DNA from: Pseudoroseomonas cervicalis
Lineage (GTDB): Bacteria; Pseudomonadota; Alphaproteobacteria; Acetobacterales; Acetobacteraceae
Direction: 5' to 3'
Assembly: GCF_030818485.1 (NCBI RefSeq)
Contig: NZ_JAUTAJ010000004.1
Coordinates: 186,001 to 250,000 of the forward strand
Length of the DNA stretch: 64,000 nt
The position numbers and the translations under genes were made by a program. Below are positions 24,988 through 34,457 of this stretch, piece by piece. Position 1 is the stretch's first letter; each line of letters begins with the position of its first letter. The notes under the pieces are model-generated. The model was not told the DNA's origin, did no database searches, and saw nothing but the letters and a program-made list of their open reading frames with translations.

Positions 24988-25956
24988 ATGCGGCGGTCGA
25001 TCGTTTCGCGCTTCGCAGGTTTGCCGGCCACCCTGGCGGTGGCGGCGGCCTCTCTGCTGAACGGGGCGCCGGCCCTGGCCCAGGAGGCCGCGCCCATGGT
25101 GGGCGCGCCGGTTCCCTGGGGTGTCGCCCTGCAGCGGGCCGCCGGCCCGGTGAAGGAAGCGATCCACGATTTCAACAACCTGGTGCTGTGGATCATCATC
25201 GCCATCACGATCTTCGTGGGCGTGCTGATGGTCTATGCCATGTGGCGCTTCCGCGCCGCGGCGAACCCGGTGCCGTCGCGCACCAGCCACCACACGCTGC
25301 TGGAAGTGGCGTGGACGGTGCTGCCGGTGCTGATCCTGATCGTGATCGCCATCCCCTCCTTCCGGCTGATCTATTACCAGGACCGCGCGCGCGACGCCGA
25401 GCTGACGGTGAACGTCACCGGCCGCCAGTGGTACTGGCACTATGCCTATCCGGATCAGGGCAATTTCGCCTTCGACAGCTATCCCATCCAGGAGGCCGAC
25501 CTGCGCCCCGGCCAGCTGCGGCTGCTGGATGTGGATGAGCCGATGGTGATCCCGGTCGGCAAGAACATCCGCATCATCACCACCGGCCAGGACGTGATCC
25601 ACAGCTTCTTCGTGCCGAGCCTCGGCGTGCAGAAATACACGATCCCCGGCCGCACCATGGAGACCTGGCTGCGCGCCGACCGCGTCGGCACCTTCTATGG
25701 CCAGTGCAACCAGATCTGCGGCACCAACCACTGGTTCATGCCGATCGTGGTGAAGGCCGTGCCGCAGGCCGAGTTCGACGCCTGGGTGGCGGGTGCGCGC
25801 CAGCGCTTCGCCCAGGGTGGTGGGCAGAACGGCCAGCCGGCGATCGCCGCGACCGAGACGCCGGCGGCCCCTGCCGCGGCGCAGGCTCCGGCCCAGGCCG
25901 CGGACGCGCAGAACGCCCAGGATGCCGGCACGCAGCTGGCGCAGCTTCGCCGCTGA
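24988..25956 (+). CDS. coxB: Cytochrome c oxidase subunit II (aa3 type)
   Basis: The 322-residue subunit has a signal peptide (cleaved near ALAQ31), two membrane helices (about 65-87 and 108-130) and a cupredoxin domain with the binuclear CuA site. Ligands read as His205 (VIHSFF), Cys240, Cys244, His248 and Met251 in GQCNQICGTNHWFMP. The residue two after the first Cys is Gln242, where most aa3 subunits have the Glu that bridges CuA and Mg. It accepts electrons from cytochrome c. A low-complexity Ala/Gln tail follows residue 275. It leads the operon coxB-coxA-ctaB-small protein-ctaG-coxC-surf1. Confidence 0.96.
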   Translation: MRRSIVSRFAGLPATLAVAAASLLNGAPALAQEAAPMVGAPVPWGVALQRAAGPVKEAIHDFNNLVLWIIIAITIFVGVLMVYAMWRFRAAANPVPSRTSHHTLLEVAWTVLPVLILIVIAIPSFRLIYYQDRARDAELTVNVTGRQWYWHYAYPDQGNFAFDSYPIQEADLRPGQLRLLDVDEPMVIPVGKNIRIITTGQDVIHSFFVPSLGVQKYTIPGRTMETWLRADRVGTFYGQCNQICGTNHWFMPIVVKAVPQAEFDAWVAGARQRFAQGGGQNGQPAIAATETPAAPAAAQAPAQAADAQNAQDAGTQLAQLRR

Positions 25957-25995
25957 CGCGGCATCACAGACGGTTCGAGAGCGGGACGGACAACG

Positions 25996-27606
25996 ATGGC
26001 GACCGCGTCACACACGCATGACAGTCACGGCCATGGCGACCATGGCCATCACGATCACAAGCCCGGCTTCGTGGCGCGCTGGTTCTTCAGCACCAACCAC
26101 AAAGACATCGGCATCCTCTACCTGATCTTCGCGGTGGCGGCGGCCTTCGTGGGCGTCGGCCTCTCCCTGCTGATGCGCATCGAGCTGCAGACGCCGGGCA
26201 TGCAGATCTTCGCCGACGGCCAGGCCTGGAACGTGGCGGTCACCGCGCATGGCGTGGTGATGGTGTTCTACGTGATCATGCCCGCCCTGATCGGCGGCTT
26301 CGGCAACTACTTCGTGCCGATCATGATCGGCGCGCCGGACATGGCCTTCCCGCGGCTGAACAACATCAGCTTCTGGCTGCTGGTCCCGGCGCTGATGCTG
26401 GCGGTGGGCAGCCTGTTCGTGGGCGGCGCCGGCACCGGCTGGACGCTGTACCCGCCGCTGTCGAACAGCACCTACCAGTCGGGCATGGGCGTCGACATGG
26501 CGCTGTTCAGCCTGCACCTGGCGGGCGCCAGCTCGATCCTGGGCGCGGCGAACTTCATCACCACCATCTTCAACATGCGCGCCCCCGGCATGACGCTGCA
26601 CAAGATGCCGCTCTTCGTGTGGGGCATGCTGGTCACCGCCTTCCTGCTGCTGCTGTCGGTGCCGGTGCTGGGTGGTGCCATCACCATGCTGATCACCGAC
26701 CGCAATTTCGGCACGGCCTTCTTCGACCCGGCCGGCGGCGGCGACCCGGTGCTGTTCCAGCATCTGTTCTGGTTCTTCGGCCACCCCGAAGTCTACATCA
26801 TGATCCTGCCGGGCTTCGGCATCATCAGCCACGTGCTGTCCACCTTCAGCCGCAAGCCGATCTTCGGCTATCTCGGCATGGCCTACGCCATGGTCGCGAT
26901 CGGCGTGGTGGGCTTCGTGGTGTGGGCGCACCACATGTTCACCTCCGGCATCTCGGTGGACACGCGCGCCTACTTCATGGCGGCGACCATGGTCATCGCC
27001 GTGCCGACGGGCATCAAGATCTTCTCCTGGATCGCCACGATCTGGGGCGGCTCGATCACCTTCCGCACGCCGATGCTCTTCGCCCTCGGCTTCATCTTCC
27101 TGTTCACCATGGGCGGCGTCACCGGCGTGAAGCTGGCCAATGCCTCGGTGGACGTGATCCTGCACAACACCTACTACGTCGTGGCGCACTTCCACTACGT
27201 GCTGTCGCTGGGCGCGGTGTTCTCGATCTATGCCGGCTTCTACTACTGGATCGGCAAGATGAGCGGGAAGCAGTACCCGGAGCGCCTCGGCCAGATCCAT
27301 TTCTGGCTGACCTTCATCGGCGTGAACCTGACCTTCTTCCCGATGCATTTCCTGGGCGCCCAGGGCATGCCGCGCCGCTACCCGGATTATCCGGACGCGT
27401 TTACCGGCTGGAACATGATCGCGAGCTTCGGCGCCTATATCTCCGTCGCCTCCTTCGTGTTCTTCATCTACGTGTGCTACCGCACCTTCACGAGCAAGGA
27501 AGTGGCCGCGGCCAATCCCTGGGGCGAGGGCGCGACGACGCTGGAGTGGCAGGTGGCCTCGCCCCCGCCCTTCCACACCTTCGATGAGCTGCCCCGCATC
27601 CGCTGA
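25996..27606 (+). CDS. coxA: Cytochrome c oxidase subunit I (aa3 type)
   Basis: This 536-residue catalytic subunit has twelve membrane helices. Heme a ligands are His85 (TAHGVVM) and His400, and heme a3 is bound by His398 ([10 protein letters not shown]). CuB is held by His263, His312 and His313, with Tyr267 in HPEVY for the His-Tyr cross-link. FSTNHKDIG opens the conserved core. The first 22 residues are strikingly His-rich ([16 protein letters not shown]), which could bind metal or be neutral. The complex reduces O2 to water and pumps protons. Confidence 0.97.
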   Translation: MATASHTHDSHGHGDHGHHDHKPGFVARWFFSTNHKDIGILYLIFAVAAAFVGVGLSLLMRIELQTPGMQIFADGQAWNVAVTAHGVVMVFYVIMPALIGGFGNYFVPIMIGAPDMAFPRLNNISFWLLVPALMLAVGSLFVGGAGTGWTLYPPLSNSTYQSGMGVDMALFSLHLAGASSILGAANFITTIFNMRAPGMTLHKMPLFVWGMLVTAFLLLLSVPVLGGAITMLITDRNFGTAFFDPAGGGDPVLFQHLFWFFGHPEVYIMILPGFGIISHVLSTFSRKPIFGYLGMAYAMVAIGVVGFVVWAHHMFTSGISVDTRAYFMAATMVIAVPTGIKIFSWIATIWGGSITFRTPMLFALGFIFLFTMGGVTGVKLANASVDVILHNTYYVVAHFHYVLSLGAVFSIYAGFYYWIGKMSGKQYPERLGQIHFWLTFIGVNLTFFPMHFLGAQGMPRRYPDYPDAFTGWNMIASFGAYISVASFVFFIYVCYRTFTSKEVAAANPWGEGATTLEWQVASPPPFHTFDELPRIR

Positions 27607-27640
27607 GGCGGGCGGACAGCGGAACTGACGGACAGGGTCG

Positions 27641-28609
27641 ATGAGCGACAGCGCGATCAAGACCGAAATCCGGTTGGGGGGGGCTTCGGCCCCCCTCGGC
27701 ACATCGGGCGAGCTTGACCTGAGCGAGGTGCGCGACTGGGTCGCGCTGCTGAAGCCGCGCGTCATGTCGCTCGTCGTGTTCACCGGCCTGGTGGGGCTGC
27801 TGGTGGCGCCGGGGCATATCCACCCGGTGCTGGCGGCCACCGCCATCCTCTGCATCGCCGTGGCGGCCGGCGCCTCCGGCGCCATCAACATGTGGTATGA
27901 CCGCGACATCGACGCGGTGATGCGCCGCACCGCCAGCCGGCCGATCCCCGCCGGGCGCATCCGGGCGGAGGCCGCGCTCTCCTTCGGCGTCTTCCTGGGC
28001 CTGGCCTCGGTGGTGCTGATGGGGCTGGCCACCAACTGGGTGGCGGCCGCCGTGCTGGCCGGGTCGATCGGCTTCTATGTCTTCATCTACACCATGTGGC
28101 TGAAGCGCCGGACGCCGCAGAACATCGTCATCGGCGGCGCCGCCGGCGCCTTCCCGCCGGTCATCGGCTGGGCCGCCGTCACCGGCCATGTCTCGGTCGA
28201 GGCGGTGGTGATGTTCGCCATCATCTTCTTCTGGACGCCGCCGCATTTCTGGGCGCTGTCGCTGTTTGCCAGCGGCGACTATGCCCGCGCCGGCGTGCCG
28301 ATGCTGCCCGTGGTGGCGGGTGCCCGGGAGACGCGGCGGCAGATCTGGCTCTACAGCCTGGTCATGGCGCCGCTCGGCCTGGTGCCGACGCTGATCGGCA
28401 TGGCCGGCCTCGCCTATGGCGCGGCGGCGCTGGTGCTCGGGCTGTTCTTCCTGGAATCCATGTGGCGCGTGAAGCGCGACGCGCAGGATGAGGAAGGGCG
28501 CAGCCTGACCAATGAGGCCCCAGCCCGCGCCGCGTTCAAATTCTCCATCCTCTATCTCTTCATGCTGTTCGCCGCCCTGGCGGCGGACCGCCTGGTCTTC
28601 GGTGCATGA
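27641..28609 (+). CDS. ctaB: Protoheme IX farnesyltransferase (heme O synthase)
   Basis: The 322-residue polytopic UbiA-family enzyme adds a farnesyl group to heme b, the first step to heme a for the oxidase. The Mg-binding Asp motif is [15 protein letters not shown] (Asp87, Asp89, Asp91), followed by SRPIPAGRI. The second family motif is [13 protein letters not shown]. The core starts at [18 protein letters not shown]. About 35 polar residues precede it. Its stop overlaps the next small gene by ATGA. Confidence 0.96.
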   Translation: MSDSAIKTEIRLGGASAPLGTSGELDLSEVRDWVALLKPRVMSLVVFTGLVGLLVAPGHIHPVLAATAILCIAVAAGASGAINMWYDRDIDAVMRRTASRPIPAGRIRAEAALSFGVFLGLASVVLMGLATNWVAAAVLAGSIGFYVFIYTMWLKRRTPQNIVIGGAAGAFPPVIGWAAVTGHVSVEAVVMFAIIFFWTPPHFWALSLFASGDYARAGVPMLPVVAGARETRRQIWLYSLVMAPLGLVPTLIGMAGLAYGAAALVLGLFFLESMWRVKRDAQDEEGRSLTNEAPARAAFKFSILYLFMLFAALAADRLVFGA

Positions 28610-28761
28610 GCAACAATCCGACCCCCGCCGGCATGACGCCGGAGGAGAAGGCGGCCTTCATCCGCCGCCGCCGCGGCCGCAACTGGGCCGTGTTCCTGAC
28701 GCTGCTGGCGCTGGTGGCGCTGTTCTATTTCATCGCCATGGCGCGCATGCAGGTCAGCTGA
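28606..28761 (+). CDS. Small membrane protein of the cox operon (CoxF/CtaF-like position)
   Basis: This 51-residue protein ([20 protein letters not shown]...) overlaps the ctaB stop by ATGA and ends 22 bp before ctaG. It has a basic stretch (RRRRGRN) followed by one membrane helix ([20 protein letters not shown]). A tiny single-helix protein between ctaB and ctaG is common in alphaproteobacterial oxidase operons and is thought to help assembly. Sequence and place support the gene; the function is inferred from context. Confidence 0.8.
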   Translation: MSNNPTPAGMTPEEKAAFIRRRRGRNWAVFLTLLALVALFYFIAMARMQVS

Positions 28762-28783
28762 GCCAGGACAGGGAGGAGCGCGA

Positions 28784-29428
28784 ATGAGCCATCAGGACCC
28801 CGATCTGGCCCGGCGCAACCGCCGCGTGGCGCTCAGCGCCGCTGTCGTGGTGGGCGGCATGCTCGGCCTCTCCTTCGCCGCCGTGCCGCTCTACACGCTG
28901 TTCTGCGCCGTCACCGGCTATGGCGGCACGCCGATGATCGGCGCCGCGGCGCCGGGCGCGGCGGAGGGGGCGCGCACCGTCACCGTGCGGCTCTCGGCCA
29001 ACACCAATCCGGGCCTGCCCTGGCGCTTCCAGGCCGAGCAGAACAGCGTGACGCTGCGGCTGGGGGAGGAGGCGCTGGCCTTCTACTCGGCGCGCAACCA
29101 GGCGGACACGCCGGTCACCGGCATCTCCACCTACAATGTGACGCCGGAGATCGTCGGGCCGTATTTCCACAAGGTCCACTGCTTCTGCTTCGACGAGCAG
29201 ACGCTGCAGGCGGGCCAGCAGGTGGAGATGCCGGTCACCTTCTGGGTCGATCCGAAGATCGCCGAGAATCCGGAAACCCGCGACATCCGCACCATCACGC
29301 TGAACTACACCTTCTTCCGCACCCTCGCGGATGCGGAGAGGGCGGGCGCGCTGGCCAAGGCCGGGCCGCATGTCGGCCGCGCCAGCGATGCCAGCGGCGC
29401 CCATCCCAGCCCCACCGTGACGCGGTGA
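28784..29428 (+). CDS. ctaG: Cytochrome c oxidase assembly protein CtaG (Cox11)
   Basis: The 214-residue protein has one N-terminal membrane helix (ALSAAVVVGGMLGLSFAAVPLY) and a periplasmic immunoglobulin-like domain. The copper-binding CFCF motif is at Cys133 and Cys135 (HCFCFDEQ). FYSARNQADTPVTG and YTFFRTL are also typical. Cox11 delivers copper to the CuB centre of subunit I. The Ala/Ser-rich tail beyond residue 185 is extra. The gene stands in the usual place, before coxC. Confidence 0.95.
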   Translation: MSHQDPDLARRNRRVALSAAVVVGGMLGLSFAAVPLYTLFCAVTGYGGTPMIGAAAPGAAEGARTVTVRLSANTNPGLPWRFQAEQNSVTLRLGEEALAFYSARNQADTPVTGISTYNVTPEIVGPYFHKVHCFCFDEQTLQAGQQVEMPVTFWVDPKIAENPETRDIRTITLNYTFFRTLADAERAGALAKAGPHVGRASDASGAHPSPTVTR

Positions 29429-29553
29429 GAGGCTTGATCCGAACCCGGTTTTCGGGATGATGCATCCCGTATGCCAGGGTGACCCGGGGCCGGTCTTGGC
29501 CGTCCCCTGCTACCCTTGTGTTTGAGTCCCCTGTGTCAGGTCCAGGAAGCCCA

Positions 29554-30405
29554 ATGGCCAGCAGCAACACGACGTTGGACGCGGAGGTCCCGCCCCCCAA
29601 CAAGCATCCCTACCACCTGGTCGATCCCAGCCCCTGGCCGATGACCTCCTCGCTGGCGGCGGGGCTGATGGTGTTCGGCATCATCCTGTTCGCGCAGAAG
29701 GGCATCCACTGGGTGTTCGGCGTCGGCCTGCTCGGCGTCCTGGTGTCGATGTATTTCTGGTTCCGCGACGTGGTGCGCGAGGCCCGCACGCCGGGCATCC
29801 ACACCCCGGTCGTGCGGCTGGGCATGCGCTACGGCATGGTGCTGTTCATCGCCTCCGAGGTGATGTTCTTCGTCGCCTTCTTCTGGGCCTATTTCCACTT
29901 CGCCCTGTATCCGGAGCATGTCTCCGGCGCGGCGAAGGCGATCTGGCCGCCGGCGGGCATCCACACCTTCGACCCGTTCCACCTGCCGCTGCTGAACACG
30001 CTGATCCTGCTGCTGTCGGGCTGCACCGTGACCTGGGCGCACCACGCCCTGCTCGAGGGTGACCGCAAGGGCATGCTGCAGGGCCTGGCGCTGACCGTCT
30101 TCCTCGGCCTGACCTTCACCTTCTTCCAGGCGGTCGAGTATGCCGAGGCGCCCTTCGCCTTCCATGGCGGCGGCATCTACCCCTCGGTCTTCTTCCTGGC
30201 GACCGGCTTCCACGGCTTCCACGTCATCATCGGCACCATCTTCCTGGCGGTCTGCCTGGTCCGCGCCTGGAAGGGCCATTTCACCCCGAAGCGGCATTTC
30301 GGCTTCGAGGCGGCGGCCTGGTACTGGCACTTCGTCGACGTGGTCTGGCTGTTCCTGTTCGTCTGCGTCTACGTGCTCGGCGCCGGTCCGATCGCCCAGC
30401 ACTGA
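29554..30405 (+). CDS. coxC: Cytochrome c oxidase subunit III
   Basis: The 283-residue seven-helix subunit starts at 29554 (MASSNTTLDA, AGGAAG before it). Family motifs are KHPYHLVDPSPWP, RYGMVLFIASEVMFFVAFFW (with the conserved Glu), and HGGGIYPSVFFLATGFHGFH. WYWHFVDVVWLFLF closes the fold. It stabilises the oxidase core. The 125 bp before it hold a small hairpin (CGGGATG/CATCCCG, 29453-29469) without a T-run, so transcription from ctaG probably continues. Confidence 0.96.
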   Translation: MASSNTTLDAEVPPPNKHPYHLVDPSPWPMTSSLAAGLMVFGIILFAQKGIHWVFGVGLLGVLVSMYFWFRDVVREARTPGIHTPVVRLGMRYGMVLFIASEVMFFVAFFWAYFHFALYPEHVSGAAKAIWPPAGIHTFDPFHLPLLNTLILLLSGCTVTWAHHALLEGDRKGMLQGLALTVFLGLTFTFFQAVEYAEAPFAFHGGGIYPSVFFLATGFHGFHVIIGTIFLAVCLVRAWKGHFTPKRHFGFEAAAWYWHFVDVVWLFLFVCVYVLGAGPIAQH

Positions 30406-30587
30406 GCCTCGGCTCCTGATCCGCGGGGCGGCCTTCCGGGGCCGCCCCGTCCTGCTTCCGGGTCCCGCCATGGCGGGGGTGCCCGGCGCCAGCGGCCCGG
30501 ACCGCCCAGGCCCTGACATTCCGGCCAAGCTTGGCCCCGCCCGCCCTCCGCCCGGATCCGGCCCGCGGGGCAGGGAAGAGACAGATC

Positions 30588-31295
30588 GTGACATCCTGGC
30601 GACGCCTGCTGCTGCCCACCCTGGTCAGCCTGCCCGTGCTGGCCATCCTGCTCGGCCTCGGCACCTGGCAATGGCAGCGGCTGCACTGGAAGACCGAACT
30701 CCTGGAGCGCATCGCCGCGGCCGAGGCCGGGCCGGCCATCCCGCTCGCCGCCGCCCGGCCGCAGGATTGGACCAAGGTCGCCGCCACGGGGCGGCTGCTG
30801 CATGAGCGCGAGGCGCTGCTCGGCATCTCGGTGCGCGGCGGCGTGATGGGCGCCAGCCTGCTGACGCCGCTGCAGCGCGACGGGCTGCCGCCCTTGCTGG
30901 TCGATCGCGGCTGGGTGCCGCTGGAGCGCGGCGGGCCGGTGCAGCGCCCGGAGGGTGTCGTCACCATCGAGGGCTATGTCCGCCCCTCGGAGGAGCGCAG
31001 CATGGTCGCCGCGCGTGACGACCCGGCGGCGCGGCGCTTCTACACCATGGAAATTCCGGCGATCGGCGCGGCGCTCGGCCTGCCGGACCTCGCCCCTTAC
31101 GCGCTGGTGGCGCTGGCCCCGCCCGGCGCCAGCCCTGTCGCCATCGCCGCAGCGCTGCCGCAGCCGGCGCGCAGCCTGCCGCGACCGAACAACAACCATC
31201 TGGGCTATGTCATCACCTGGTACGGGCTGGCGCTCTCCCTGGTCGGCGTCTTCATCGTCTGGGCCCGTCACCGCCTGAAGGATCCTGCCGCATGA
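30588..31295 (+). CDS. surf1: SURF1-family oxidase assembly protein
   Basis: The 235-residue protein has an N-terminal helix with the SURF1 signature LLGLGTWQWQRLHWK and a C-terminal helix containing NNHLGYVITWYGLALSLVGV. RGWVPLERG and YVRPSEE lie between. SURF1 assists insertion of heme a into subunit I. The GTG at 30588 (TSWRRLLLP) is chosen because GGAAGAG lies about 8 nt upstream; a TTG at 30531 would add a charged stretch. DUF983, often found beside surf1 in related bacteria, is displaced to 36.8 kb. The next gene overlaps by ATGA. Confidence 0.93.
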   Translation: MTSWRRLLLPTLVSLPVLAILLGLGTWQWQRLHWKTELLERIAAAEAGPAIPLAAARPQDWTKVAATGRLLHEREALLGISVRGGVMGASLLTPLQRDGLPPLLVDRGWVPLERGGPVQRPEGVVTIEGYVRPSEERSMVAARDDPAARRFYTMEIPAIGAALGLPDLAPYALVALAPPGASPVAIAAALPQPARSLPRPNNNHLGYVITWYGLALSLVGVFIVWARHRLKDPAA

Positions 31296-32776
31296 ACGAG
31301 GCCTATCGCCGCCTGAAGGACCGTTTCGCCCGCATCGCCCTGCTGGGCGAGGCGCAGGCGATGCTGCATTGGGATGCGGCGGCGGTGATGCCGCCGGGCG
31401 GCGCCGAATCCCGTGGCGAGCAGCTGGCGGCCCTGGCCGGCCTGTCGCACGAGCTGATGACCAGCCCCGGCATGGCCGGCGACCTGGCCGAGGCCAGCGC
31501 CAGCGGCGAATGGGACGCGGCCAATCTGGCGCTGATGCGCCACGCCCAGGCGCGCGCCACGGCGCTGCCCACCGCCCTGGTCGAGGCCAGCGCCCGCGCC
31601 AACGCGGCCTGCGAGACGGTCTGGCGGGAGGCCCGCGCGAAATCCGATTTCGCCCTGGTCGCGCCCTATCTGGCCGAGGTGGTGAGGCTGCAGCGGGAAA
31701 GCGCCGCGGCGCTGGCCACCGTCACCGGCCTCTCCCCCTATGATTCGCTGATGGAATCCTACCAGCGCGGCATCGGGGCGGCCGATGTGGAGCCGATCTT
31801 CGCCGCCTATGAGGCCTTCCTGGCCGATGCCCTGCCGCGCGCCGAGGCGATCCAGGCCGCGAAGCCTGCGCCCCTGCCGCTGCCGGGGCCCTTTCCGGCC
31901 GCCACCCAGAAGGCGCTGTGCCGCGAGATGGCCGAGCGCGTCGGCCTCGACTTCGCCCATGCGCGGCTGGATGAGAGCCTGCACCCCTTCTGCGGCGGCA
32001 TCCCCGCCGATGTGCGCATCACCACCCGCTATGACGAGGCCAACGCCGCCCAGGCGCTGCTCGGCGTGCTGCATGAGAGCGGCCACGCGCTGTATGAGCG
32101 CGGCCTGCCGGCCGGCTGGGCGCGCCAGCCGGTGGGCGAGGCCGCCGGCATGGCGGCGCATGAATCGCAGAGCCTGATCGTCGAGATGCAGGCCAGCCGC
32201 TCCGACGCCTTTCTGGGCTTCATCGGGCCGCGCCTGCACAGCGCCTTCGGCGGCGCGGCCGAGGCCTGGGCACCGGCCAATCTGGCGCGCCACTGGCGCC
32301 GGGTGGCGCGCGGCTTCATCCGCGTCGATGCCGATGAGCTGACCTACCCCGCCCATGTCATCCTGCGCTTCCGGCTGGAGCGGGCGCTGATCGGCGGCGA
32401 TCTGGCGGTGGCCGACCTGCCCGGCGCCTGGAACGAAGGTTTCTCTCAGTTGCTCGGCCTGACGCCGCCGGACGACGCGCAGGGCTGCCTGCAGGACATC
32501 CACTGGCATGACGGCGCCTTCGGCTACTTCCCCTCCTACACGCTGGGGGCGATGGCGGCGGCGCAGCTGATGCGGGCGGCGCGCGCGGCCCTGCCGGGGC
32601 TGGACGATGCCCTGGCGCAGGGCGATTTCACGCCGCTGCGCCACTGGCTGCGGGAGAAGGTCCACGGCCAGGGGGCGCGGCTCGGCTTCCAGGATCTGCT
32701 GCGCCACGCCACCGGCAAGCCGCTCGACCCGGCCGATTTCATCGCCCATCTGACGGAGCGCTACCTCCAGGGCTGA
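31292..32776 (+). CDS. M32-family carboxypeptidase (Taq type)
   Basis: The 494-residue metallopeptidase has the zinc site HESGH at 261-265 (LLGVLHESGHALYERG) with the downstream Glu of AAHESQSLIVEMQASRS as third ligand. DVRITTRYDE and HPFCGGIPADVR are strongly conserved in M32. These cytoplasmic enzymes remove C-terminal residues with broad specificity. The start overlaps the surf1 stop (ATGA), so it is coupled to the end of the oxidase operon, probably by position rather than function. The 3' end overlaps a small minus-strand gene. Confidence 0.93.
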   Translation: MNEAYRRLKDRFARIALLGEAQAMLHWDAAAVMPPGGAESRGEQLAALAGLSHELMTSPGMAGDLAEASASGEWDAANLALMRHAQARATALPTALVEASARANAACETVWREARAKSDFALVAPYLAEVVRLQRESAAALATVTGLSPYDSLMESYQRGIGAADVEPIFAAYEAFLADALPRAEAIQAAKPAPLPLPGPFPAATQKALCREMAERVGLDFAHARLDESLHPFCGGIPADVRITTRYDEANAAQALLGVLHESGHALYERGLPAGWARQPVGEAAGMAAHESQSLIVEMQASRSDAFLGFIGPRLHSAFGGAAEAWAPANLARHWRRVARGFIRVDADELTYPAHVILRFRLERALIGGDLAVADLPGAWNEGFSQLLGLTPPDDAQGCLQDIHWHDGAFGYFPSYTLGAMAAAQLMRAARAALPGLDDALAQGDFTPLRHWLREKVHGQGARLGFQDLLRHATGKPLDPADFIAHLTERYLQG

Positions 32777-32918
32777 TCGGCGCTCCGATGCAGCGCCCCG
32801 CCTGCCACGACCCGCCGCGGTCGAGGCAGGCATCCTGCGCCAGCAACCCCGGCAGCCAGAGCCAGGCGGCGAGGAGCAGCACCAGGGCGATGGCCAGCCG
32901 GGCGAGGTGGCGGTTCAT
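32739..32918 (-). CDS. Small secreted Cys-pair protein
   Basis: A 59-residue reading frame starts at 32918 with GGCAGC before the ATG. It has a clear signal peptide (MNRHLARLAIALVLLLAAWL, cleavage near LLAQ) and then DACLDRGGSWQAGRC. The Cys-x-Asp-x-Gly-Gly-x-Trp...Cys pattern is one I have seen in many short exported alphaproteobacterial proteins. Its 3' end overlaps the M32 peptidase gene by 38 bp, tail to tail. Function unknown. Confidence 0.55.
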   Translation of the reverse strand: MNRHLARLAIALVLLLAAWLWLPGLLAQDACLDRGGSWQAGRCIGAPISPGGSAPSDGR

Positions 32919-33001
32919 GCTGCCCGCTGTAGCAGGGGCGCGGCGCGGGCGGGGCCTCTGGCTCCGCCGGATGAAGCGCTTATGATGGCGGCCATCTCAG
33001 G

Positions 33002-34435
33002 ATGACCACCATGCAGAATACCGACTCCATCTGGCGCCATGTCGAGGCCAAGCGCCCGCGCTTCTCCGAGCTGAGCGACCAGGTCTGGGCCACCCCCGAG
33101 CTGAACTATGCCGAGCACCGCTCCGCCGCCGCCCATGCCGAGGCGCTGCAGGCCGAGGGCTTCCGCGTCACCACGGGCATCGCCGGCATCCCCACCGCCG
33201 TGATGGGCGAGGCGGGCGAGGATGGCCCGGTCATCGCCATCCTCGGCGAATATGACGCGCTGCCTGGCCTGTCGCAGGAAGCGGGTGTCGCCGAGCACCG
33301 CCCGATCGAGGCAGGCGGCCATGGCCATGGCTGCGGCCACAACCTGCTGGGCGCCGCCTCGCTGCTGGCCGCCACCGCGGTGAAGGACTGGCTGGCCGAG
33401 CAGGGCATCAAGGGCCGCGTCCGCTATTATGGCTGCCCGGCCGAGGAGGGCGGTTCCGCCAAGGGCTTCATGGTGCGCGACGGCGTGTTCGACGATGTCG
33501 ACATCGCCATCTGCTGGCACCCGGCTGCCTTCTCGGGCGTCAACAAGCCGCGCTCGCTGGCCTGCATGGAGGTCGACTTTTCGTTCACTGGCCGTTCCAG
33601 CCATGCCGCTGCGGCGCCGCATCTGGGGCGCTCGGCGCTGGATGCCGTCGAGCTGATGAATGTCGGCGTCAACTACATGCGCGAGCACATGCCCTCCCAT
33701 GCGCGCATCCATTACGCGCTGCAGGATGCCGGCGGCATCGCCCCCAATGTCGTGCAGGGCAAGGCGCGGGTGCGCTACCTCGTGCGCTCGCTGACCATGG
33801 CCGAGGTGCTGGCGCTGCTCGAGCGGGTGAAGAAGATCGCGGAGGGCGCGGCGCTGATGACCGAGACCAGCGTGGTGCACCGCGTGCTCTCCGCCGATGC
33901 CGAGCTGGTGGCCAACCCGCCGCTGGAGCAGGCCATGGAGGAGAACTTCCTCCGGTTGGGCCCGCCGGAATTCGACGAGGCGGACAAGGAATTCGCCCGG
34001 CAGATCCAGGCGACGCTGACGCCCGCGGAGATCGAGGCCGCCTATCGCCGCGCCGGCCTCGACCCGGTGCCCGGCGAGGTGCTGGCCGAGCGGCTGGTGC
34101 CGCTCTCGGCGCCGGAGCCGGCGGGCATCGGCTCGACCGATGTCGGCACCGTCTCCTGGGCGGTGCCGACCGTGCAGGCGCGCGGCGTCACCTACGCCAT
34201 CGGCACGCCGGGCCATTCCTGGCAGCTGGTGGCGCAGGGCAAGGCGCCGGCGGCGCATAAGGGGCTGGAGCATGTGGCCAAGGTGATGGCCGGCACCGCC
34301 GTGGATGTGCTGACCAAGCCCGAATTGCTGGCCCGCGCCAGGCAGGACCACGCCGCCCGCACCGCCGGGATGCCCGATGTCTTCCCCATCCCGAAGGATG
34401 TGCCGCCGCCGCTCGACATGGCCGGCCACTCGTAA
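33002..34435 (+). CDS. M20-family amidohydrolase (AbgB-like)
   Basis: The 477-residue enzyme has the M20 metal site: GGHGHGCGHNLLGAASL (about 103-119), the catalytic acid in YGCPAEEGGSAK, and His in CWHPAAFSG. The dimerisation/lid domain contains FTGRSSHAAAAPHLGRSALD. The closest named relatives are p-aminobenzoyl-glutamate hydrolase subunit B (AbgB) and aminoacylase-type hydrolases. It probably cleaves an N-acyl or peptide-like amide. It is followed within 22 bp by a dipeptide-type binding protein, so import and cleavage of the same kind of compound is plausible. Confidence 0.85.
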   Translation: MTTMQNTDSIWRHVEAKRPRFSELSDQVWATPELNYAEHRSAAAHAEALQAEGFRVTTGIAGIPTAVMGEAGEDGPVIAILGEYDALPGLSQEAGVAEHRPIEAGGHGHGCGHNLLGAASLLAATAVKDWLAEQGIKGRVRYYGCPAEEGGSAKGFMVRDGVFDDVDIAICWHPAAFSGVNKPRSLACMEVDFSFTGRSSHAAAAPHLGRSALDAVELMNVGVNYMREHMPSHARIHYALQDAGGIAPNVVQGKARVRYLVRSLTMAEVLALLERVKKIAEGAALMTETSVVHRVLSADAELVANPPLEQAMEENFLRLGPPEFDEADKEFARQIQATLTPAEIEAAYRRAGLDPVPGEVLAERLVPLSAPEPAGIGSTDVGTVSWAVPTVQARGVTYAIGTPGHSWQLVAQGKAPAAHKGLEHVAKVMAGTAVDVLTKPELLARARQDHAARTAGMPDVFPIPKDVPPPLDMAGHS

Positions 34436-34457
34436 GACCCCCGACAGGACGACAGAC

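Noticed and set aside
29453..29469. Terminator between ctaG and coxC
   Set aside because: The 7-bp hairpin lacks a T-run and lies inside a conserved operon order.
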